From Tuctoria greenei (Eukaryota; Streptophyta; Magnoliopsida; Poales; Poaceae), in contig JAYESD010000001.1 in the NCBI GenBank assembly GCA_036927565.1, positions 109,721,110 through 109,785,109 of the forward strand: DNA of 64,000 nt. The letters are read 5' to 3'. A program made the translations under genes and the position numbers. Shown piece by piece: positions 1-11,900 of this stretch. Numbering within the stretch: the first letter of the stretch is position 1; each line of letters starts with the position of its first letter. The notes beneath the pieces are model-generated. The model made no database searches, was not told the DNA's origin, and was given only the letters and a program-made list of their open reading frames with translations.

Positions 1-540
1 CACTCGTGGCGAATAATATTGTATCACGACGTTTTCACATTTGTGGCGAATACTACGGTGTTGCAATGATTTCACTTCCGTGGCGAGTAGTACGGTATCG
101 CGACGATTTCACACTCATGGCGAATAATATGGTATCGTGACGATTTCACAGCCGTGGCCAATAATAGGGTAATGCAATGATTCCACATTCATGGCGGATA
201 GTATGGTATTGCAACGATTTCAAAACCGTGACTACAGTATTGTATTGCAACGATTTCTGATGTGTGGCAATAGGTTCGTAATGCAACATATTAAAATCTG
301 TTGCAACAGGGTCGTAATGCAACGTTCTCTGGGTGGTGGCAATAGCAGTCTAGTGCAACGCTTTTTTGGTCGTAGCCAAATGTTTGTAGTGCAACGTTTT
401 ATAATTTGTGGCAATAGCTAGCTTCCTATTGCAACAGTTTTTTTCATCAAAATAATCTGTTAATGCCACGTTTTATAATTAGCGGCACTAGAATCCTAAT
501 GCACCGGGTTTGAAAATTAGTGGCAACAGAATCAATTTAT
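1..540. repeat. Left subterminal repeat array of CACTA-1 (partial, copy A)
   Basis: About fifteen degenerate copies of a roughly 36-bp motif combine 'cgtggcgaataatatggta' with 'tcgcgacgatttcaca' or 'tgcaacgatttc'. The heptamers cgtggca and gcaacga recur throughout and also occur in the right-end arrays of both CACTA elements, as expected for binding sites of a TNPA-like protein. The array equals 47,774-48,313 in copy B. Reading frames crossing it are by-products of the repeat. Confidence 0.85.
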
Positions 541-596
541 TCGCACACGATATGTCTGTCGACTGAATAACAAACATCCAGCAATTGATGCAATGC

Positions 597-2192
597 TCAA
601 GGACCCTTGCGTCGTTGCGAGACGATGGTATTTACAGTTTTTTCAGGTTGCAACATTGTACCCATTAAAATAGCACCGTGACGAGTTGTAGTATTTGGAA
701 TAGTTTCTTGAACATCCAACTTCGACTTGGTGCGAGCAGAAGCCTTTTGTGGAGTTGCTGCTAGCCGTTGTTGATTTTGCAAGCTCTCCATCATTCTGCG
801 CATGTCTGCTAGCTCCTTTTCTTGCCATGCAGAATTGGCTGCCATCTGATCATGTAAAGCTTGGACTTCGTGGTTGAGTTGTTCATTTGCCTGGACGAAG
901 CCATCCATCTGGGAGGTCATATAATCATTTCTTACTTCCAACTCTTGCACCTGAGAGCTGAGGTCTTCATTTCTATTTTGCAAGGATCGAACTTGTTGGC
1001 CGAGTTGGTCAGACATCTGGATACGCAGTCTTTCAGAAACATTAGGTTTAGCCATATAACCACGCCCCTGAAACTATGATCCTCCAGAACCGGTTGCGGA
1101 TATATAAGTAAGCTGGAAGATGTTGTTTCTTTCCTCATATGGGATTGGGACTCCCAGCTTAGCTTCCTTGACGTTGATTTGGGCACGTGCCTGGGTCTAT
1201 ATACAAAAAGAAAAGTCACATGTACATTGCAAATATTTATTTAAAAGGGGACTGTTTGAAGTGTTTCTCACATGTACAACTTCTGCATGCTCGTTTGCCC
1301 ATTGACCGTTCTTCACATGGCTTGCCTCCCACAGTTCTATGTCATCGGGTTCTTTTTTGGTCTCTGGGTCTCGCTACATCAAATACAAGTAAAATTTGAT
1401 TGAATGATTGCAGTGCAAAGTAAAAGCATGATTTAGTTTTCATACCTTCTCGTAACTAAGTTGGGCGTAGGATTTCGAGCCAAGCAAGTGTTTTGTCTTT
1501 TGAGTACTTCAATTTTGTGAATTGGTTCTGCTTATTGACTGCAATTTTAAGAATTAATTTCACGAATGGGCGTTATCAAATAGTTTTTGTAGGATATGAA
1601 GGTATTAGAAAGCTAGCTGACCTTGAATCGCTCGGACCCAAAATAGTCCATAAGCGCCAACCAATCGGAATCTGCTACTTCAAAAGGCTTGTTTTGTATA
1701 CGTTCCTCATCGGTCGAATACTTCTTATAGGTGGCATGCAATGTTGATTGCCACCCCTTGTAGCGCTCACCAGCAATCTTCAATATTTTTCTTCTGGTGT
1801 CATCTGTGTCCTCCAAGTCCCAGGCATTCTGTACATTGTATATCACACTGTTATAAACGTACAAGATGGAGGTCGCTAGAAAAAAATACTTATGTGGGGT
1901 TTCACGACACTAACCAGAATGTCTCTCACTATATCGCTCTTCGAAGTATCGCCAACCTCTGCCCACTTCCTTACACCAGCGAGGGGTGCATTTCTTTTGT
2001 TGTAATAACCACATCATCGACAAAGTGCCGCTGATTAGTACCAACCACAGCACCCAACCTATCGGACCACTGAATTTGTAGCTTCCATTTCTGATCATTT
2101 GTTCTATTTGCAGATGCTAGATAGCGCAATTTAGAAACCTTAAGTCCTTTAGCAACCCCTCTTCCAAACAACTTTCCTTCTGTTAGTGTCAT
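597..2192 (-). pseudogene. Transposase_24 (Ptta/En/Spm plant transposase) gene, copy A, broken
   Basis: Coding pieces read right to left. From the ATG at 2192 comes a segment containing 'LFGRGVAKGLK' and 'IQWSDRLGAVVGTN'. At 1864-1613 is the family hallmark, with 'ERYKGWQSTLHATYKKY' followed by 'DWLALMDYFGSE'. At about 1390-1240 lies a short piece, and at 1055-597 a Gln/Glu-rich coiled coil beginning MAKPNVSER. This order matches Transposase_24 (PF03004) proteins of grass CACTA elements, thought to bind subterminal repeats. Intron-like gaps separate the pieces. A frame change near 1,990 splits the first segment, so no full product is expected. It lies next to the left subterminal array. Family assignment is confident; exon limits are approximate. 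Confidence 0.75.
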
Positions 2193-3194
2193 TTAAACGG
2201 TAAACGTTTAAAGCAAATTAGCAACTGGCCAGGCCAAGTATCATGTACAAATGGTGTGAAAGAAGAAGAAGTCTGATGTTTTACCATCTTCAGGACGAGT
2301 GCGGCAAATATGATTTGCTCCATATTGGGCGATGCATCGACTTGTTGACTTCTTTGTTGCTTCATACCCTACAATCAGGCATCAGGTAGTAGTCAGTGGC
2401 GCTACAGCACCCGTAGTACTGCAGGGGATTTTCAGTCTAGCTGCGATCAGGCAAGACAGTAGCTGGCGATGCTAGAGAAAGAGAGGGTTCGCCGGGTGCT
2501 CATCCTCTGCAGTACTGCCGGTTCGTTCTGACCGACATCAGCAGGAGCGCGTCTCGAGGCGAATTGGTGGCAGGGCGAGTCATGGACGTCAGCGGTATTA
2601 GCAGTAGAGGATGCAAGACAGATGAGGCGGGAAGCTTGCGACGTTTAACAAAGCTAGGGTTCGGTCTGGCAGTGCAGTGACCACATTTAAGTCAGAGGAT
2701 CGACGTCCAGATCACACCGATGAACTCACGTGACTTACGTTTTTACTGCAGGCGGTGCAGTAAAGATCCAACGGTGTGATTCCGTTGGATCTTTACTGCA
2801 TCGCGTGTAGTAAAAACGTATAAGTCAGGTGATCTACGTCTATTGATATCACCCCAGAGCAAGTCTCGAGGCTAGGAGGACAGTGTGGCGGATCTAGGAA
2901 TTAAATTTAGGTGGATTGCATACTGATATTTTGCTCTGCATGTTAGCATCTTGCCCTAAACTGCTACTAGAACAGATACATGAATATAATCTTGTGTTAA
3001 TTACCAGACATCAGCAACGCATTTGGCAGTGTAAAAAATGGAATTGAGATCATATAAGCAGCAATGAACCCTCATGTACATGCATCTCTAAACTATATGA
3101 TGCTAACATTTCTTAGTGGACAGGGTTAATGATATTGGACTATTTTTTCTAGGGTATGCCATGTCATATGGGCATAGCATGTAGGTACGCCGTA
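2193..3194. other. Non-coding interval with a foldback
   Basis: I see no gene here. Apart from the inverted repeat at 2,702-2,840 it is unremarkable. It contains one more 'gtactgcaggggat' motif near 2,415, which also forms the tip of the foldbacks at 8,181 and 56,907. Confidence 0.5.
2702..2840. repeat. Inverted repeat (foldback/MITE-like hairpin)
   Basis: Arms of about 55 bp pair with a few mismatches: 'acgtttttactgcaggcg' and 'gcagtaaagatccaacgg' on the left are answered by their reverse complements on the right, with almost no loop. The copy B counterpart is 50,475-50,612 and keeps the pairing. No target duplication was identified, so the class is uncertain. Confidence 0.7.
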
Positions 3195-3760
3195 ATGGCC
3201 AGGGGTTTGCGGGCGGCGGGGTCATCATGGAACGCAAACGATGGGACCTGGAGATGGAGGGAGACGCGTCGGGGAGGACAGTGAAGTGACCACCAGTAGG
3301 GTGTGGGCGCCGACCGGTGCTGGAGTGACCGGCGGCGACATGGGTTTGCGGGCGGCGGGGTCATCATGACACGCGAAGGATGGGACGTGGCGATGGTCGA
3401 GGGAGACGTGTTTCTGAGGACACTGAAGTGAGCAGCAGCAGGGCATGGTCGCCGGTGCCAGAGTGGCAGCGGCGAGAGAGCCCAGCGTGCGCGTGTAGGC
3501 ATCAAAAAATCACGCCATCACATATACTCACCAGCAGGGCGTGGGCGCCGGCCGGTGCCGGAGTGACCGGCGGCGACAGGGGTTTGCGGGTGACGGGGTC
3601 ATCATGACACGCGAAGGATGGGAAGTGGCGATGGTGGAGGGAGACGCGTCGGGGAGGACACTAAAGTGAGCAGCAGCAGGGTGTGGTCGCCGGTGCCGGA
3701 GTGGCCGGCGGCTAGAGAGCCCATCGTGCGTGTGTAGGCATCAATAAATCACGCCATCAC
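3195..3760. repeat. GC-rich minisatellite, units ~140-190 bp
   Basis: Three long units and one partial unit repeat the same string of blocks: 'tttgcgggcggcggggtcat', 'catgacacgcgaaggatggg', 'ggagggagacgcgtcgggga', 'gtgagcagcagcagggtgtg', then a ggccggtgccggagtg block. Two units end in 'aaatcacgccatcacatata'. The open frames on both strands (for example 3,164-3,505) arise from the repeat and are not conserved as proteins. The copy B equivalent is 50,966-51,545. Confidence 0.8.
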
Positions 3761-5426
3761 ATATACTTATTAACTGTTAACTGGGACTAGGAAACTACAA
3801 TCACAATGCTAAAATATTTAGTAGAGCCCGGTACATATTTATACTCGTAGTACCAGCATGGGATGATGAATCTCGGGGTTCCTGAGCATCAGGTGCTGCA
3901 ATATTCTCTTCATACGATGCAAAGGAATTAACGTGTTATAAATATGTGTATTTTGATAGTCAACACATCTATAGTTATACCAGGTGCTTGTTGCCCATCA
4001 CGATTACTTGTAGACGACATGACGGTTTGGTGTCTTGTTCCTAAAGTAAAGAGTATATATAGTAAGTAACAGTGATAATGTCAGATTACATGAGGATGTG
4101 TATTTTAGATCGGGCGGTGTGGTTGCTATGAACTGGAAATGTTTGTTTTGAATGGAGGAATTAGAAATGAAGGAGTAGGAAAAAAACCCGTACAATTCGA
4201 GAAAGAAAAACAAGAAAAACGTGTATAAACCGTGGGAACTGAAAATCTTAGGAATACAAGTTTGGAACACAGGAATGAGAGTACACCATTGGGAGTGGTT
4301 GATAAGATAACCCTGGCGTCATTTACTTCTAAATCAAGAAATTACATAGTACATGCAGTTTTTAATAGTTATCTTTCCTGACATGGAAATGTACTAAAAA
4401 TACACTACCATAAACTGTCGGAGCGACATTTATTTCGGGGCAGAGGTGTAGTGTATTTTATATATGGAAAAAAGTAGAATGCAATCAGATGCTAGGGTAA
4501 AATAAAAAGATGAATCGACTGTAGGATACAGATCTAACGATTGAGGCTAGCTACAAATGGGCGGGACTGGAATTTTGGGCGCATGGAGTGAAGTTTCAAT
4601 TGTGAAAATCTCAATTGTGCGCGCCAAGAAGAACGAAAATTTTTTCGAGGGACCGCTACCTGCCGTTCATCTTTGTTTTCATGGAGATGTAAAAGCAGTC
4701 ATGTGGTAGTGGGACATTCAAAAAAATACGAACAAAAATATGAATCGCCAAATGTATCATTGTGCTAATGCAAACGACATGCAAATACAGAGAACACCCA
4801 AGTCCACGAAAGGAGGACGATAAACCCATGGTCTAGTAAAAGGTAAACAATCAGCATTTTATATATAACATTCGTCGCAATGAAATGATAACATATACAG
4901 AGTATATACTACTACTACAAAAAAAAACATTTCCCCCTGTGATGTCTAATCTTCAGGCCGTCGATCCAAAGCCGCCTGTGATACGAGTATCACAGGTACA
5001 TACGATATATATATCAACAATGTCATCGGATATTAGTTACAACGGATAAAGTACTTTTCATGCACCTGCTGCATCAGGCGATGGACTAGTTAGCAATTTA
5101 GATGACGTAATTTCCTAATCAAGTTAATTATGCATCATGTCTGTTGTTAGTTCTATTACTTGTAAGGATAATGTTTACCAGATGTCATTCATTCATCCAC
5201 AAGAAATATAGACGGTCCCAAGTTACAAACATATAGGAGATGTTTTTGATAAAAGAAGTTTTCGATACTGCATATATAGAACACATTGTTCATGAACATA
5301 AAGACATATTTCATTAACAAACAAGTAATAGGAAAACACGTAGTAGACAACAAGAACAAGATAAACTACACCTAATACTAATCTACTCAGAGATCACGAA
5401 ATAGATAAACTACTCCTAATACTACT
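3761..5426. other. AT-rich non-coding interval with a possible older CACTA-like end
   Basis: There is no credible gene. At about 4,909-5,008 the sequence 'actactactacaaaaaaaaa' is followed by 'gtgatgtctaat', 'gccgcctgtgatacgagt' and 'atcacagg'. This resembles the terminus and subterminal palindromes of another CACTA family, although the first bases are degraded. A related cluster lies at 8,585-8,735. The rest shows nothing I can name. Confidence 0.45.
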
Positions 5427-6179
5427 CTACAGGGACAAAACCATGTCCTCCTCCTCCGTTGCTGCCGCCTCCTCCACCTCCGCCGCCGGTGCTGCCTCCT
5501 CCTCCTCCTCCTCCCCCGCCGCTGCCGCCGCTGCTGTCGTCTCTGCCTCCGCCGCCGCTGCTGCCTCCTCCTGCTCCTCCTCCGCCGCTGCCGCCGCCTC
5601 CATAGCCGCATCCACCTCTGCCTCAAGAGACGCCTCCTGCTCCGCCTCCTCCACTGCCGCCGCTACCCAAACCGCCAGATACTCCTCAACCTTCATCACA
5701 GTCCGAAGCTTCCCGACGACGCGGTGCTTAATCTTCAGGAGGCCCTCTAGCCCAGCAACCTCCGTGAATGTCTCGTGGAGGGCGTTGAGACGATCGGCCA
5801 CAGTCATCAACCCGTAGCAGTAGTGGCCCGCGGTGTCCATGCTCGTGTGGAGGTGAAGGGTCCCAAGACCCAAACGACGACACGAGCGATCTGTGTCAGA
5901 AAAGACCTTCCGCGCCACTGCATTGAGCGCTAGTGCGCTATGAGCGGCGGTGGACTTGACGTCGGTGGCCACCTTAAGGCGCCGATCGAGTTCGTCGATG
6001 CGGTCGGTGAGGAGTCTGAGAGTCTCCTCAACCCGACCGGGATGAGGAAGTGCAGGCGCCGCGGGCGGAGATGCGGGCGCCACCATCAGTTCCACCGGCA
6101 TTGCCAACGATGATGGAAACGGAGAAGTAGGTTCAGAGGACGTCGATGACCTAGAGCGCTTCGGCGCGGGGCTACCCAT
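5427..6179 (-). CDS. P1: unnamed acidic-tail protein carried by CACTA-1 (copy A)
   Basis: This is an open frame of 250 codons from an ATG at 6179, which is also the start of the copy B ORF. Order: Ser/Pro-rich start with a basic KRSRSS patch; a stretch likely to form a coiled coil ('LLTDRIDELDRRLK'); a core with 'LGLGTLHLHTSMDTAGHY' and 'VADRLNALHETF'; then an Ala/Glu-rich tail of about 80 residues encoded by GCC/CTC-type triplet repeats. The core is shared with P2, P3 and P4. I do not recognise the family and assign no function; the tail suggests a nuclear or histone-contacting protein, but that is inference. It is open in copy B too (53,200-53,973), with a different tail length. Antisense Arg-rich and Ser-rich frames are shadows of the triplet repeat. 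Confidence 0.65.
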   Translation of the reverse strand: MGSPAPKRSRSSTSSEPTSPFPSSLAMPVELMVAPASPPAAPALPHPGRVEETLRLLTDRIDELDRRLKVATDVKSTAAHSALALNAVARKVFSDTDRSCRRLGLGTLHLHTSMDTAGHYCYGLMTVADRLNALHETFTEVAGLEGLLKIKHRVVGKLRTVMKVEEYLAVWVAAAVEEAEQEASLEAEVDAAMEAAAAAEEEQEEAAAAAEAETTAAAAAAGEEEEEEAAPAAEVEEAAATEEEDMVLSL

Positions 6180-6295
6180 TTGTGTGGCGACGGAGGTGTA
6201 GAGAAAGAGCGAGAGGTGGTCGACGGTGGCGGGGGGGAGAAGTTTAGAGGCTAGGATCTAAGGAGTGGTGCGGCGGAGAAGCAAGAGGACGGTGA

Positions 6296-6304
6296 GCATT
6301 TATA
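6296..6304 (-). promoter_or_regulatory. Candidate TATA box of P1
   Basis: On the minus strand the sequence reads 'cgctataaatgc', about 120 bp upstream of the P1 ATG. In copy B it reads 'cgctataaaggc' at the same spacing. The motif and distance fit a plant core promoter; use is not shown. Confidence 0.45.
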
Positions 6305-6599
6305 GCGGGTCGTCGTCTAAGCGAGTGTGTCGAGATGATCGGACGCTAGAGGAAACCGCGGTTAATTATGAACCGGTCGGTGGCCCCGGTTTCCTCAAAA
6401 CCGCGGTTTGCATCCTCTCAGTCCCAACGGCTCGACGCGTCCCATTAGGAGTAAATTTACACGCGGGGAAAAACAATTTTTTCATTATATAAAAAAATCC
6501 GTTCGTACACGCCTAAGCCAACTTCGTGATCGCGCATCCGTGCCAGGGGACGCCTTGCAGCGAATATGGGCCTAGTCCTACACGCATTACCGAGGTTTG

Positions 6600-6601
<2 letters not shown>

Positions 6602-6665
<64 letters not shown>
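6602..6665. repeat. (TA)n microsatellite, long in copy A
   Basis: About 32 uninterrupted TA dinucleotides. The same site in copy B (54,396-54,406) has only about five. The frames reading YIYIYI through it are artefacts. Confidence 0.95.
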
Positions 6666-6668
<3 letters not shown>

Positions 6669-7142
6669 TGCATGTTAGTGTTGTTAAACATGACCGAGGT
6701 GTTTTAATTCTAGCTATGTCTAACATGCACAGACTGCAAACATGATCAACCAATTACACTACATAAGAAACCCAAATAGGAGACAACGATGGGCGACAGA
6801 TCAGATGTCCATCGATCACAAAATGATGCGAGACACGCTTAAAGTCATTGTTTGTCTCCTTTAGCTTTGCAATTACAAATCGAGACGATCTTCAAACCCT
6901 AAGATCTTTTGTTTTTGTCCAATTTGCTCAGTTCACTTGTGACAGATTAACACAACACTAAACTTAGAGCACATTCACTTGATTGAAATCCAGAAATTCT
7001 AACACACAAGTATTCATTGACACGAATGAACACATATATATTACAAAACATAAGAAATATGTACAAGAACAGAATTGAAGCTAAACATGTACAAGAACTC
7101 CTAAAACTACAAAAGAAATATGTACAAGAATTCCTAAAACTA

Positions 7143-7775
7143 CTATGCCGGCCCCGCCTCCTCCGCCCTCTCCCCCAACTTCTCAAACCACGACAAGCGG
7201 TCCTCCTCATCCTCGCCGTCGTCATCGTTGTCGTCGTGGTGGTGGTGGTCTCCGTCATCATCGCCGTCGTCATCGTTGTCGTCGTCATCATCATCGTCGT
7301 CGTCATCATTGTCGTCTTCGTCGTCGTCCTCGTCGTACTCCTCCTCCTCCTCCTCCTCCAGCAACAATGCAGTAGGAGAGTGAGTCAGCTGCTCAGGCTG
7401 AGCCAATTGCTCTGGCTGCACCGGTGGCTCCGGCTGCACCGGCGGTGGAACCCCGCCGCGACGGAAGTTCCTCTCCGTCGCCGCCACCAGGGCACTACGG
7501 CCCTCGGCGCCGAGCTCCTGGGCCATCGTCCCAGACAAGATGTCCAGGCGATCGGCCACACCCTTGAGGGTGTAGAGGTAGCGGCCGGTGGTATCCATTC
7601 CCGGAAACTCGGGAAGGGTAACAAGACCCAAGGCATCCAAGGCTCGAGACGTACGGTTGTACGCCTCTCGCGTCATAATGAGGCGCTGGTCGTCGTTCAC
7701 CCTCTCGGGGGAGCTGTAGCATATCCGCTTGCAGGGTGGCTGCCTCGGCGGGCTAGGAGGCGAAAGGTTGGCCAT
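7143..7775 (-). CDS. P2: unnamed acidic-tail protein carried by CACTA-1 (copy A, open)
   Basis: I place the start at the ATG at 7775 because the following residues (MANLSPPSPPRQPPCKR) align with the start of P3; the frame is open further upstream but without similarity. The protein has about 210 residues. After the Pro/Lys-rich start come 'REAYNRTSRALDALGL', then 'LPEFPGMDTTGRYLY', 'VADRLDILSGTMAQELG' and a Pro/Gln/Glu repeat. It ends with a run of Glu then Asp broken by HHHH, and a terminal 'LSWFEKLGERAEEAG'. It is a paralog of P1, P3 and P4; family unknown to me. A weak TATA-like 'ctctatattta' lies about 145 bp upstream. In copy B the same gene is destroyed by a solo LTR and a stop. Confidence 0.65.
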   Translation of the reverse strand: MANLSPPSPPRQPPCKRICYSSPERVNDDQRLIMTREAYNRTSRALDALGLVTLPEFPGMDTTGRYLYTLKGVADRLDILSGTMAQELGAEGRSALVAATERNFRRGGVPPPVQPEPPVQPEQLAQPEQLTHSPTALLLEEEEEEEYDEDDDEDDNDDDDDDDDDDNDDDGDDDGDHHHHDDNDDDGEDEEDRLSWFEKLGERAEEAGPA

Positions 7776-8180
7776 GGCTGTGGTGGTTCGTCGGCGCCGG
7801 GCTAGGAGGTGGAACGTTGGAAGAAGAAGAAAGGAGTGCAAAAGTTCAGTGCTTGTACATAACCGACGACGCGCCTTAGATCGTCCGTAGTGGTTCACTG
7901 AAAAGCTTACTGGACTGTAAATATAGAGTAAATTACTAGAAGTATAGAGTAAGTGTCTAGAGACAAATGCTAGAAGTATAGAGGATATACTGAAAGTTTA
8001 GAGAGATAGAGTAAGTTTTAGAGGAAACCGCTGCGGATGGTCTTATATATGGTCCGTGCGGAGTAGACGAGGGAGCGGTTCGTTTCCCGCGCATTGAACT
8101 CTTTGCAGACCTCGTGCGGCGCAATTAAACCACTGTGGAAGACGATCTTCAGAGATCCTTCCGTCTCTCTTGTGGAACCG

Positions 8181-8291
8181 AATCCCCTGCAGTACTGCAG
8201 GTGCATTAGAGGTCACTGACATGTGGGCCCTATGCTCTGTGGGACCCACATGTCAGTGACTTCTAATGCACCTACAGTACTGCAGGGGATT
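8181..8291. repeat. Near-perfect foldback hairpin
   Basis: The arms begin 'aatcccctgcagtactgcag' and end in its complement. They include 'gtgcattagaggtcactgac' and 'atgtgggccc', leaving a loop of about 10 bases. The arm sequence closely matches the foldback at 20,609-20,718. A transcript would form a long hairpin. The copy B counterpart is 56,907-57,017. Confidence 0.85.
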
Positions 8292-8584
8292 TCAGTATCC
8301 ATGTGGAACGTCGTGCACGCGTCCCTGCACCACAACTTCTTAACTTCTCCACAGACCTCGTGCGGCGCGTCAGTTACTTGGCGCACTGGAAAGGCCAGCG
8401 GCGAGATCTCTGGGCCCGGCGAGCCCCGCCACGGCGGCGCCACGCGCGCGCCCTCGGCGCGAGGAAGAAAGGGTCTGTGATGTTGGTTTTCTTGTTTCGT
8501 GATGTTGTTTTTCTTGTTTTGTAGTAGTATTGTTTTATGTTAATGAACTCAATGTCATTGTTCCTCTGTGAAGACCTTTTGTCG

Positions 8585-8735
8585 TAGTCGGTTTCTACAT
8601 AACAGTAACCGCCTAAGATAATTAGGTTATCACAGATGGTTCTTTACTTGTATCTATCCGTCTTTGATAATTGTTTTTCACAGACATGCCTAGCCGTTGG
8701 TTAATAACCGCCTATAATAAGGTATAACCTATGCA
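8585..8735. repeat. Cluster of short inverted motifs resembling CACTA subterminal repeats
   Basis: Motifs such as 'aaccgcctaagataa', 'ttatcacagatggtt', 'tttttcacagac' and 'aataaccgcctata' occur in both orientations within 150 bp. They resemble motifs near 4,960 and, more loosely, those at 13,140-13,320. It may be the inner edge of an older nested CACTA. The copy B equivalent is 57,315-57,470. Confidence 0.45.
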
Positions 8736-8915
8736 GTACTAATGCTGTTATTTCTAATTTCCAGGTCAATTCAATATAAGCACAGAACAAAAATCAATAA
8801 TATCATCACAGAACAAAAGTCAACAATATTATCATCACAGAAGTCAATTTCACTAAAACAATATACATATGTACAAGTTACAGATACAATTCATCTCGAA
8901 GTTTACAAGTTTTCA

Positions 8916-11900
8916 CTAAAAATTGTTTCTATTGGCATAGTCGCAATGTTCTGGCACATCAGCTGCTGCACCATCTTCATCAAAGAACTCTCCTCTTTTG
9001 TGCAAAATTTTGTGACGAATGAATTGACAGAGTTCAGCAGCAATCCTGTCGGCTCCTTCACTAGGAATACTTCTACAAACCGGCCATTCTTCGTTCAGAT
9101 TCTTCGTGTGCTGCAATATAACACATAACAAGGTTTAGAATGTATTGGTTTGAACAATCTAAAAGTATAGATCAAAGTGAGAGTATACAGGAATTTATTT
9201 GGTATTTTTGGAGCAGTTGTACTATGAGTAATTGAATTTTGATGTTGGAATCAAAATATTAAAATAATGTTTCTGGTAATATTGAACAGCAGAGAATATA
9301 AGTATTAAACTATGCTAGTTACAATGAAAATGAAACACAAAAGTAAGAAAATAAGGTATCGACATTAAGGATAACTTACATCCTCACGATTCACTCTATA
9401 TACGCCGGCGGTCCGAAGATGCTCGCATACATAATACCCGCATAAGACACTCCCAGCGGGCTGCTTCGGACAAGCATAATACGTTTTAATGTCTCTCACC
9501 GCCAAGCCATTCCGCGTAAAACCACCAAGTGCTGTAATACAAGAAATGTCATATAAAACTTGTCAACACATTCTAAATGTGCGTAAATTAAAATTATTGA
9601 ATAAACGTACAATTTCAAAATGGAAAGGAAATCTTTGTAATGATCTGGTGAGAAATCGGCCGAGTCCAAGACTGTTGCCATTCCCTGTGTTGGCTTGATG
9701 AAGATCATTATGTAGTGATTACTGCAAACATACAAACACATGTGTTAACGATTACCATTAATTGCTATTTCAATGTCATGTGTCGAACTTACTCGAAGTG
9801 GTATGGAGCCTTTATGAGGTCCTTGCCGTCTCTGAGAAAGTTAAACATCGCATGTCCTATGTAAGCTGCAACTTCTGTCCTTTTATCATTCTTAAGTTTT
9901 GCGATTGCTTTTTCAAAATTTTTTTTTTTCATGTGTTTGAATTGTGCTGAGTCTTGATCCGCCTGGACGTCGAATAGCACCTTTGCAATCCTAGTAGGGT
10001 CAAGGATACCTGTCTTGCGCTCCAACTTTTCATTATCCATGTATTGCATCCTATTGAAGAAGTCCAGAATTGTTATAATCTCATGAAATGCGTATGCATG
10101 TAGTAAGAAAAGAAAATACAAAATATTAGAGCACTTACAAGCACCAGACAAGCAGCAGGTTGATTTCGAGCATGCCCCGATGGAAAAGGGCATGCAACTC
10201 TTCAAATAAAATGACTCGTCTATCCACTCCAGTGCTCCAGAATGCTTCTTTTGGAATACGAAATGTGACGCAATTAAGACCATATTTTGTGCTGGCAAGG
10301 ATGTACCACTCATGCATTCTTCTGAGCTGGACGGGTTGTTTGCTAAGTTGTACGGATGTCATGAATGGCTTCCCATTCTTAAATTCAGGAGGAACATCCT
10401 CAAGATTGTATATTGGAACTCCTGGTTTAACTAAAGTCGTCCGCCGATTATACATGACACCGACTTCTTCCCACTCCTCGATATTTCCTAATGATGGCTC
10501 ATGAGAAGAACGAGATGCACTCGATTTTATAATATTTTCCTTCATAGTTTCCAAATATTTTGACACTTCTGATGAAGGTTTCTTATTTTCGTACGAGGTA
10601 ACTTTGATAGGCACTGATGATCGAGGAGTAGTCATCGGAAGTTGGACACTGGCTTGTTGTTGAACCTATTATTCAACTGATTGCTCTTTACTCCCAGCAG
10701 TTGGCTCTAGTACTACTTCAAGCTGTTGCTCAACTGGTTGCTCTTTACTAGCAACAGCTTGCTCTGGTACTGCTTGAAGCTGTTGTCCAACTTGTTGCTC
10801 TTGGATATCATCCTTGCTGAGACATAGGGGGAGTGGATCTTCCTGGACAGGGAGTGGATCTTCATGCACTTTCGCCTTAGAAGATGGGGTTGCAGTATTT
10901 GGAGATGAGAAGGGGCTAGAAATTGGCTCATCGTCCAACACGATATCGCGTCGGTGCCAAAGGATTAATTGGTTGATAGCCTGCCCCAGAGTCGCGATCC
11001 CCTCAGGTGTGACGTGGTCTATTTCATAATCATTATCAATGATCTAAAGAACTTGCACCAGACCATAATACAACAGAAGTGGGTTCCCGTTGAAGTCACG
11101 ATTAGGCTTTGCCATAGCAGTGACAACCTGTTTGGTTTTGTTCCCTGCTCTGCCTATCAGGACAAGAAGACGACAAGATTTGTCGTTAGCAATATCATTG
11201 ATAGGGAACTTATGGGTTAACCCTGAGCATGGCACGGAACCAACGCTGCTAGGGTAGGCAGTTGGAGATACTAATTGCTCCTTTTGCACCGGAACCATCA
11301 CTGTACTCGGTGCCACTAATTGTCCTGATTGTCTAAGTTGTTCCATTATTTCTTACATATTTTCTATGACCTTTTGAGCAATCATTTCATCAAGTGTTTT
11401 CTTAAACTTCTCACGTCTTCTATATGTGTCTTTTTCTTTAGGGAAACCATCTAGCCAAGACAATTGAGAAGAGACCGCTCGAACCCGTCCGCTGTGTTCA
11501 GGGTTTCCTAAGATAGCGGTAAGTTGGTCATTCTCCCTCTTCGGCTTGAAGAGACCCTTTTGTTGCTTTTCAATTACTTCTTTCATTTTATCCTCTACTT
11601 CATTCAGAGAGCCAGGCTTTTCAAGTTTGCCCTTGCTGGTCAAACCTGACCGAGCAAAGACCCAGCGTTGAGTTCGCTCATCGCACCCTTCTAATGGGTG
11701 AGGATTGCCTTTACTGGTAATTTCGTCTAATATCTTATTCCATTTCTGGACTTTGGGGGCATATCCGGCAGACACCAAGCGATGATGGTATTTGTTCTTT
11801 TTTGCAAGCTCTGACCTAGTTGCACTTAGAGCTTTAGCATCAGGTGTGCTCTTTTGACGAACAAACTCTTGCCACTGAGCTTGTGTGATTTTCCCATCTT

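Noticed and set aside
4004..4270. Phe-rich 88-codon minus-strand ORF
   Set aside because: AT-rich chance frame; not open in copy B at the same length and no recognisable domain.
5443..5817. Ser/Ala-rich plus-strand ORF and Arg-rich minus-strand ORF over P1
   Set aside because: Both are shadows of the triplet repeat coding the P1 acidic tail; only the minus-strand frame with the shared core has a paralog pattern.
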